Origin: Gracilaria gracilis
Taxonomy: Eukaryota > Rhodophyta > Florideophyceae > Gracilariales > Gracilariaceae
DNA length: 64,000 bases
Assembly: GCA_030374805.1 (NCBI GenBank)
Contig: JARGSG010000218.1
Coordinates: 310,001-374,000, forward strand
Direction of reading: 5' to 3'
The first letter of the stretch is position 1; each line of letters opens with the position of its first letter. The position numbers were made by a program, and so were the translations under genes. Of the stretch, positions 56,802 to 64,000 are shown one piece after another. The notes beneath the pieces were generated by a model, which was given only the letters and a program-made list of their open reading frames with translations, searched no databases and had not been told where the DNA came from.

Positions 56802-56885
56802 AGTTTCATTATAAAATGGACGTAACTTTCAGAATGTCTATTCTAAACACAATACTCCTTTGATGTTTTCAAAGTAAATGCATAT

Positions 56886-59800
56886 CTATATCCTTTTTCT
56901 TGTCAACTCTTGTCGGGAGAATAGGACATAAGTGCCAATTTGTTCATTTCCCGCAGCTCCCTGCTGCATTTCACAGAATCGAAGACCGCGGCGAGATTGG
57001 TAAAAGAAGCCGAGCTTGCAAGTGCGGTAAAACGTATGACTCGGCATATCTGCTGTGCCGAGCCTCAGACGGATGTGTCGCGAGTCGCTGAGCTCCATTT
57101 TGGTCGAGCCCCATGGACAATGCGGCGGCGCCGGATGCGGCACACAAGTCGAGTGCTCCAAACTGCACACGTGCGCGCTGCGATCCGAAAGCCAAACGGC
57201 GGCGCTCGCGACGCCCAGCGAAACGGCACGTGGATAAGACCAATCAGGGAGGGAGAAGTGGTGCGTGACCACGTGAGACGCCACGTCCCACACGCGCAGC
57301 GTCCCGTCCTCCGACGCTGACGCCACGCGCGTGCCGTCCAGGCACATGCCCACGCATGTGACCTCCTCCTCGTTGTCGCGCAGCGGCTTGCCAACGGCCG
57401 CACCGCGCTGCGTGTCCCACACGCGCACATCCCCATCCCCGGATCCCGACGCGGCGCGCGTCCCGTCCGCGCTCATCGCCACGCACGTGACATCATTACT
57501 GTGGCCACACAGCGGCTCGCCGACGGCGCGGGCACTGCGCACGTCCCACACTCGAACCGTCGCGTCGTCACCGCCGGACACGAGCCGCCGCCCGTCCGCG
57601 CTAAATGAAACATCCAACACCCAGTCGGTGTGTCCGTGCAGCGCCTCTGGCAGCAGCGCGCCGCTCTCGTCGTCCCACAGTCTAATCGTCCCGTCTCGCG
57701 ACCCCGAGGCGATCCGATTTCCGTCCGCACTCACGGCCACGCACTCTATCGCCTCGTCATGGCCTTTTTCACTGCTGCTCTCAATGTCCGCCTGCCCGCC
57801 TCCCATGTCCCACATCCGAATGGTTCCGTTCACATCCCCAAAAAGTCCCTCTAAACCGTCTTCCGATGCTCCCACGTACGTAATTGCTTCCCCATCGACA
57901 AGAATTGTCGTCACGGTGCCCCCATTCTCATGCTCCCACAACCCAAACGCTCCATTCTACGATCCCCAGAGAATCTTGGTGCCTTCTGCAGCAAACGCTA
58001 CACTCTTCACCCCAACTCCAATCTCAGCAACGCCCAAGCATCTTCCAGTATCTGCTTGCCAAACCCGAATACTAGAATCCCTCGATCCGGACGCCATCAT
58101 TTCCCCATTCCGACTGAATGCCACACATGTAACCCGACGTTCATGTCCCGATAGCGCCTCACAAACCGCTTCTCCGTTCTCCGCGTTCCACACATATATC
58201 TTCGTGCCGTCCCTCAATCCACACATCACCTTTCTTCCACTCCCACTCACAGCGACACTCGAGAAAGTCTTTCCCCTCCGAGTCACCATTTCAAGAGGCG
58301 CGTCACCGCCCTGTGCGTCCCAAACTAATACCTTTCCACTGCCTCTAAGCCCACATGCAACCCATCGTGAGTCCTCGTTTACACAAATGCAACAAGTCGA
58401 TCCCGCGCCGTGTCCTATCACAGTCGCCACACTCAACTCAGCGTCCCACCTCTTCACATCACCGTCATCATCCACGCATACAACTGTTCGCCCATCGTTT
58501 GACATTGCAGCCTTCTGAAAACTTCCTCCAATTTCAGCTGTGCTTCGACTTCCGTACTTCACATTATACTTCACTACTCGCACAAATTCATCCCGAGAGT
58601 GGCAGAGCACCCTCAGATCGTTCCCCTTTTTCACCACTCCACGAACTGTGCCACACCCTCCAACTGAAATGCTCTCCAGAACAGCCCCTCCTGCAGCTGT
58701 CAGGAAACCTTTCTTTGCCTTCAGCCATGGTCATTCTGCAACCTCTTCAATCTCATTCATAAACCTCTGTATGGGCTCCCACTTTTCCGAGTACCCTACC
58801 AGACGTCCGTACAGCTGAAAGTGTGCTTCTCGGGCGTTCTTCATTACGGTATGATAGCTCAATCGTACTGCATGTGCAATGACTCCCAGAGCCCCCTTCT
58901 TCTCCTCTTTTCTTCCCATATCAGACCTGTCCACAGCCTGCTTACCGGTGGAAAAGTCACTTTCAACGCCTAAAATCCCACCAGTCTGCATACGCTTCAC
59001 AACCCATTGCGGTTTCAACAACAACCAAATCAATTCCTCATACTCTCCAGCTTCATGCAGCAGTCGACAAACGTTACTTTCGAGATATTCGTCATCATCT
59101 ACCACATTCCACCATTCTTTTCTCTTCCGCTCGGTCGTGCAGTCCACAACTGCCAATTCGTCTGGAACCTCTCCCTCATTTACGCTCGGTTTCCAGCAAC
59201 ATAATCTATTCAGGTTCACCCAAACACCAGAGTTCCTTGTTTCTCTCTTATCGGCATTCACAGAAACCCTCTTCGGTTGAGATTCAATAGCACCACCATT
59301 GCCACTGAAATAATTGTTCAACAAGCGTTTGAAATGCTCTTGCTTCTCATTATTCGTATCGAATAGGAGGGAGTCAAGGATATCGTTGTGAACACGTAGC
59401 ACCGAACTCAATTCTCCCTTTCCCTCCGGGATTGCGACGTCCACGACAGCAACCGAATTGAGCGCTTTCATCACCTCTAGAGCGCTCGCCTCCTCTTTCA
59501 AACCCCATAGCCGTCGAAGCATCGATGCGGGCACCTCTTGTTGTTTCTGTAGTACACACAGTGATCGATGCATCTCCCGAATGGACAAAGGAAAGCTCCC
59601 CTGCTCAATTCCCTTCTCCCAACGCAGCTTCAGTACTGAGATAGAAGCGTTCGTAACGTTTCACACCGGCCCATATCCCTTCACGTCACACTCAATAATC
59701 GTAGTCGGTTCTCTCCGCAGTTTCTCATCATACAAATGGAGAGCATCTTCTTTGGGTCCCTTCAATAATGAGAAGTACTCTCGAACGCCTGACCCAGTGA

Positions 59801-60926
59801 CAGCGAGCAGTAAAGGAATTCCCGCACATGCTTCTAATATCCGCTCCAATGCTTCTTCGTTTTCCTTCTTCTCAATAGTGTATTGCTCCATCTCTGAGTG
59901 TTTCAGGAACATAACTCGCGAAGCTTCAGCTTCCCTTGGCCCAAACTGTATGCATTTGTCAGCTTCCTTGGCCAGTTCTTTCTCCCTCGTTGTGTATGCA
60001 AGGCGGCTTTCTGTGTTAATCATATCAGCCAACACGTAGAACGTATTTGCGTCGAATCCGTTTGCCATCCAGAAATCATCAACAAGGAAGAGGCATGTGT
60101 GGCCCGCGAACCAAGTTCTTGCCTTATCTACAGCTCTCTGCAGCGTTTTCACACTGCGTATGTTGCTTCCAAGACCTTCATTTCCCGTCACTTCAACAAC
60201 GCGAGCTATCTCCTGAATCAGCTCATCAATTCCAGCATCTTTCCCAAGACGTATGAACTGCACACCACCTGGGAACTCCGATTTGACACCGTCAGCATAT
60301 TTTAAGCCCCGTAGGGCACAGCTCTTCCCAATTCCACCTCGACCAGCAGCCACAACTGCCAGTATCTTATACTCGGACTGTTCTAGAACAGCTGCCTTCA
60401 GCATTCCCTCGAAAGTATCTGACGAATTGTAATCCAGAGTGAGTCTTGGTGGGTTAGGCGGAACAGTACCACATGTACTGAACTTTGGTTCACTTTGAGA
60501 TGACAGTTCACCGCCCTTCTCTTTCGTAACTCGCTCTCTTTCTTCAACAGCGGCAAAATCAGCAAACTCTCTCTCGATGCCCTCCACTTGGGTGAGAATT
60601 TGGTCTGCTCGCTGCACTCGATTGAACGGAGTAGCGCTCGGAACCGTTTGTGACAGTGACGTACATTTGTCCTTCGCATGCTGTAGCGTTGTTCTCCACC
60701 TGAGCAGACTGTCGGGAGGAGAGTCTTCGCGAACTGATTCGATCATCCAAGCGTCCAAGCGTTTGAGATCTTGTTCGAGCAGTTGCTGAATTAGTTGCAA
60801 CCTGTCGTGATTGTCGGAAGCCAAGTCGTGGCGACGAACGGGAGCATGGAGCTTGTCTTCCACGTAGATGAGGGCGGCTGGCGCAGCACGAGCGACGGAA
60901 GTAGCTGCAGAGATTGGGTCGGCCAT
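56886..60926 (-). pseudogene. APAF-1-like NB-ARC/WD40 gene with three nonsense codons
   Basis: A STAND-type NTPase gene in a single reading frame of about 1,346 codons without intron. I start it at the ATG at 60,926 (MADPISAATSVARAA); an ATG at 61,052 only adds leader-like text. Order: helical N-terminus, P-loop GRGGIGKS (near 60,340), Walker B CLFLVDDFW (near 60,090), SRLAYTTRE, GIPLLLAVTG (near 59,820), a winged-helix/APAF-1-type helical region (LRVHNDILDSLLF, YLESNVCRLLHEAGEYEEL, LLLKPQWVVKRM), then about nine or ten WD40 repeats from 58,530 on (ASGSRDGTIRLWDDESG near 57,690 is typical). Such proteins assemble into ATP-driven signalling wheels after sensing through the WD40 part. Three in-frame stops interrupt it: TGA at 59,661-59,663, TGA at 58,731-58,733, TAG at about 57,957-57,959. 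No frameshift is visible. Confidence 0.88.
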
Positions 60927-61052
60927 TTCAAACGTAGGAAAGGAAATGTGAGGCTCTTTGCGATGAGATGGGGCAGGGGGAGTGAGTCGGCGTCGAAGAG
61001 AAGCGAGTAGAGCTATACCCCGCGTGGCCCAGTAGGGCATCCAGCACGACAA

Positions 61053-62293
61053 GTAGTACCAGCCGACCTACAACAATATATTGGCTTGGATTGTTGTCGC
61101 ACGGAGCTAGAAACATCATCTCTAAAGACACCTTCAAAACAAGAATACTTTTCTGATTCATGAGCTCGCTCGCATGAGCTCACCAGATAATCGGACATCG
61201 AAAGTAAGGCGCGAATCATGGTGGCTTGGAAGCCAGCAACGACCCCAATGCTTACATTTTTGGCTTGTGTCCTGGAGCAGCAGGAAAAAAGAGGAAGTTA
61301 TTATATTTCTTTCTACTTGATTAGTTTTGCAGAACAAAACCAAATGACAGCAATTTACTTCGAAGACATTTGATATCAGTGTAGCGTTATCGAGACCTTT
61401 GAAGAAAACAAGGTAGTGTACATTTATTGAACTAGTTCAAAATCCTGAGCGTCCATTGACACTGCATATCTTTAACAGCTTTCAGATCAACAAACGATTC
61501 GCTCGAGCCCATCCTTGCACCACAAAATATGGGGTGCATTTAATTTTACTTTTTTTCAATATGGGTCTCCCATAAACGGCAATGAAATGAGCGCAGTAGG
61601 TACAGTGTACCTCTGTTGAACCGTGTTCCTGATTTGTATGCACAGGCCACGCAACGAAACGCCAAAAAGTTGCGAATGATTCCCACCAGAAGCGAGACAA
61701 AACATACCTGACAAACGCTTCGTCGCTCTAGGTGCGTGTTATCCCATCCCTTGTCAGGTGCCCAATTTTTTCGAATTGGTACCAGGAAGAAGAATCTGGT
61801 GGAACTTCTCTCTTCCAATTGGAATAGTTTTTCCTAGATACAACAAGGTAAAGTTCATCTCTTCCAAATCCAAGCCTTCATAGATAAAATCGAATTTGTT
61901 ACGAGAAGCAAGCTTCCCGTAACAAATTCGCAAATCTCCAATAGTGTGCTTTACCTGAAGACTGCGCGAATTAATAATTTTGCTTTCTGACTGTTGTCGA
62001 GAGAGACTGATGATGATGATGACTTTATTTAAAGCGTAACGAGGGGGCCTTAACAACGTGTCAGACCGGTGTCAGTAAGCGCCTCTGGTTTACAGCAGCG
62101 GCTGTGTGTTGGAGAACGGTTCGCTCCAAGCGGAGCAAGATAGCATTGGGTGGATTTGGAAATTCCCTGATCGCCAAACCGTCAAATATTTGGCGCTGTG
62201 GTCATCCATTCGGAAATAGATAACCAGAATACAGCACCACGTATTGGCGCCAAATCAATGACCGAAACCCCCCCTCCACCCCTATCCAAATGT
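61053..62293. other. intergenic between NB-ARC gene and Harbinger element
   Basis: Contains the upstream region of the NB-ARC gene, a hairpin at 61,891-61,930 and AT-rich sequence. A short plus frame at 62,198-62,389 (MVIHSEIDNQNTAPRIG) overlaps the start of the next frame and may be its N-terminal part in another frame. The left end of the Harbinger element should lie here but could not be matched, since its right end is outside the window. Confidence 0.45.
61891..61930. repeat. 40-bp near-perfect palindrome
   Basis: CGAATTTGTTACG, A, GAAGC, AA, GCTTC, C, CGTAACAAATTCG: 19-base arms with one mismatch and a 2-base loop. Confidence 0.93.
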
Positions 62294-63274
62294 AGAGACG
62301 TAGCAGAACAAGGAAATGTCCTCCAGATGCTCCAAGACGTGCAGTCCTTATTAGCACGTCCAAACAAACCAGTCTCTTTTCATCAATAGCGTCCCAATCA
62401 AACCCTTCTCCTGCCAGTCCCTTTCCCCGTACATCTTCATCCCCTTCTCCTTCCGCCAAGCGCAACCTTAAGACATGTAAACCATCTAAATCAGCCACAC
62501 CAACTACGACGACAAAAAAAGTAACAAAACCCAAGAATGCCTCCAAAAAACTTGCATCCAAGAAAACCACGAAAGCCCGTAGCGGCGTTCCCAATTATAG
62601 CAAAGGAGAAATTGTAACCTTACTTGATATCATGCAACGTATTGAACCTATCGCTAACAAAATGTGGGCTGTTGTTAACCAAGATCACATTGCATGGGCA
62701 TGTGCCAATTTTCGACCTTTCAGAGACCAAGATTCACTTCAGAATATGTTCAACAAGTTATGTAACGCCAAGAAATTTACGAAAGATATATCTCGCCCAG
62801 CAGACGTTCGTCGTGCCAAACCTATCGCCCGTGATATAGAAGGAACCATCGTTGCAAAGCTTCTTCAAGACAAAAGTGGTGACGAAAAACAATCCGATGG
62901 TGATAGCGAAGAAAAGGGCGACAAAGTCGAGCAAAATGGTATAGATACAAAAAAATAAGAGACCGCTTGATTACGCCGTTTTACGTGCTAAGAAACCAAA
63001 GACGGAAGACGTTCTTGTGAGTAGTGTAGCGTCAATGACGGAGTTTATTGGTTTCATTGCCGATTCCTTCAAAACACCAACGACTTCCGGTACCGTTGCG
63101 CCTAATGAAAAAGCAGCGCTCATAAACGTGGTGAAATCGGAGGTTGGATTTTAAAAAGAGGAGATAAACAAAAGCATTTCGGACACGAAGGCCATGATAA
63201 CGGGGGTGAACGAAACGTTGCCAGCACTTGTCGAAAAGATCACTGGTTCTCTCTTTTTAAAGAAATTTCAGTAA
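62294..63274 (+). pseudogene. SANT/Myb-like accessory protein of a Harbinger element
   Basis: DNA-binding partner protein of PIF/Harbinger transposases. A Ser/Pro-rich then Lys-rich N-terminus (about 62,380-62,580, with TTTTKKVTKPKNASKK) leads to the SANT-like core: TLLDIMQRIEPIANKMW, FRPFRDQDSLQNMFNKLC, TKDISRPADVRRAK and IARDIE (62,610-62,850). An acidic/Lys-rich stretch follows. The frame shifts by one base in an A-run at about 62,949-62,955 and continues with RPLDYAVLRAKKPKTEDV and a helical tail, with one TAA near 63,152, to a stop at 63,274. No in-frame ATG precedes 62,632, so the beginning may also be shifted relative to the frame at 62,198. It faces the transposase gene 133 bases away, the usual layout of such elements. 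Confidence 0.6.
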
Positions 63275-63406
63275 CGAAGTTGTTCGTCGCGCTTCGAAAT
63301 GTGCTGAGCTTCCGCTCGCGCGGGCGTTGCCCTGCGGGCTAAGTGGGCGTAAAAGCACGCTAACGCTCGCATTCGCGCACTTGGCTCCTCGGGCTTCGGC
63401 CTGCGC

Positions 63407-64000
63407 TCAACGATTAGATACCGGATTGTATTTAGAGTAAATTTGGTTCCTTCCCATTGTCCTTGTTCGGTAGTTAAATAAACGACCATCAAGCTCTATG
63501 ATGATTCCCCGTCTTTTTGCATCAGTTGCAAGGGTCTCCTTTAAGCGAGCAAATGGACCCTTGATTGCCCGAATTCCCCATTCAGCACTTTGCCGTTCAC
63601 TTGGCATTATCCTCTGTAAAATGAGGTCGATTACTGCGAGCTCTGCAGATTCAGAAACGCCATTTGTTTCGTTGGACTTACGTCCACGCATTATTTTTCC
63701 ATTGGTGCATGATGTGTTGTTCACAAAAGCAGAATCGCCCAGAATGGCCATACCCGGTGCAGTCATATCGTCCGAAAGCTTCGGATAGTACAGTCCTGAA
63801 ACACCTGCTAGTTTTGTATGATGCCAGCTTCCCAGAAAGTTTATAGCAGCATGGATGATTTTTGCAAAGGAGTTGAAAACAAAAAGGTTTGTTACCTCCT
63901 CCTGTTGCGTGTAGCCCTCATAGTACGCATTTTGTAGATTCACATCTCCATAGTTCTGGCATTTGAAGCGGCCTCCATCTGTTACACCAAACACTCCACC
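63407..64000 (-). CDS. PIF/Harbinger transposase (DDE_4), C-terminal part
   Basis: The frame enters from beyond the right edge of the window and ends at a stop at 63,407; about 195 codons are visible, without interruption. Visible motifs: GVTDGGRFKCQNYG (first Asp), MAILGDSAFVNNTS (second Asp, near 63,745), and MPSERQSAEWGIRAIKGPFA (Glu, near 63,590), in the spacing of DDE_4 transposases. It excises and inserts the element together with the SANT-like partner encoded convergently at 62,294-63,274. It is a different subfamily from the Harbinger copy at 53.6-54.6 kb. Whether the gene is whole cannot be seen. Confidence 0.82.
   Translation of the reverse strand, partial: GGVFGVTDGGRFKCQNYGDVNLQNAYYEGYTQQEEVTNLFVFNSFAKIIHAAINFLGSWHHTKLAGVSGLYYPKLSDDMTAPGMAILGDSAFVNNTSCTNGKIMRGRKSNETNGVSESAELAVIDLILQRIMPSERQSAEWGIRAIKGPFARLKETLATDAKRRGIIIELDGRLFNYRTRTMGRNQIYSKYNPVSNR

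Noticed and set aside
57331-58518. 395-codon plus-strand open frame opposite the WD40 repeats
   Set aside because: It is the antisense shadow of a GC-rich repetitive coding region. The minus strand shows periodic WD40 motifs (GH...VASGS.DGT.R.WD) and the plus frame only Ser/Pro/His-rich text.
56886-60926. Recoding such as selenocysteine or a changed stop code in the NB-ARC gene
   Set aside because: Both TGA and TAG occur, the other genes in the window end at normal stops, and no selenocysteine-type structure was noticed; simple nonsense mutation is enough.

Overview
The window looks like a repeat-rich stretch of a eukaryotic nuclear genome, most probably a florideophyte red alga of the Chondrus crispus type. 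The grounds are a large APAF-1-like NB-ARC/WD40 gene with no visible intron, compact convergent host genes with at most one short GT-AG intron, small secreted proteins, and host genes in short islands between nested chromodomain Gypsy and Copia elements, pogo/Tigger and PIF/Harbinger transposons. The organism is an inference; another alga or an oomycete is not excluded. No bacterial operons, rRNA genes or intact tRNA genes were seen.

Layout. 0.2-1.6 kb: a decayed pogo-type transposase. 2.9-11.8 kb: a badly broken chromodomain Gypsy element (G1, + strand) whose 3' part carries a reading frame on the opposite strand. 12.6-30.2 kb: a three-level nest. A minus-strand Gypsy element (G3) was split by Gypsy element G2 (14,820-27,874, two 475-bp LTRs, about 10% LTR divergence), and G2 in turn holds a pogo transposon (17,292-19,472, TA target duplication, inverted ends). 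G2 has the same kind of antisense frame as G1 in the same place. 31.7-35.6 kb: a Copia fragment bracketed by copies of a tRNA-like, SINE-like repeat.

35.6-45.8 kb is AT-richer. It holds an 83-bp satellite in which every unit carries a hairpin, a TTAA-flanked MITE, a perfect 42-bp palindrome and small host genes: a glycine-rich secreted protein with a polyadenylation signal, a short signal-peptide protein and a two-pass membrane protein. 45,802-51,494 is a near-whole Copia element with 136-bp LTRs (4 differences), a perfect GAAAT target duplication and a GC-rich minisatellite in its leader.

51.5-64 kb: a possible secreted protein, a Harbinger transposase with only two lesions, an unrecognised two-exon gene, a convergent NB-ARC/WD40 gene whose single 4-kb frame is interrupted only by three in-frame nonsense codons, and at the right edge a second Harbinger element with its SANT-like accessory gene and transposase facing each other.

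Most of the window is mobile DNA. Host functions that can be proposed are limited to the NLR-like ATPase gene (probably now a pseudogene) and a few small secreted or membrane proteins.
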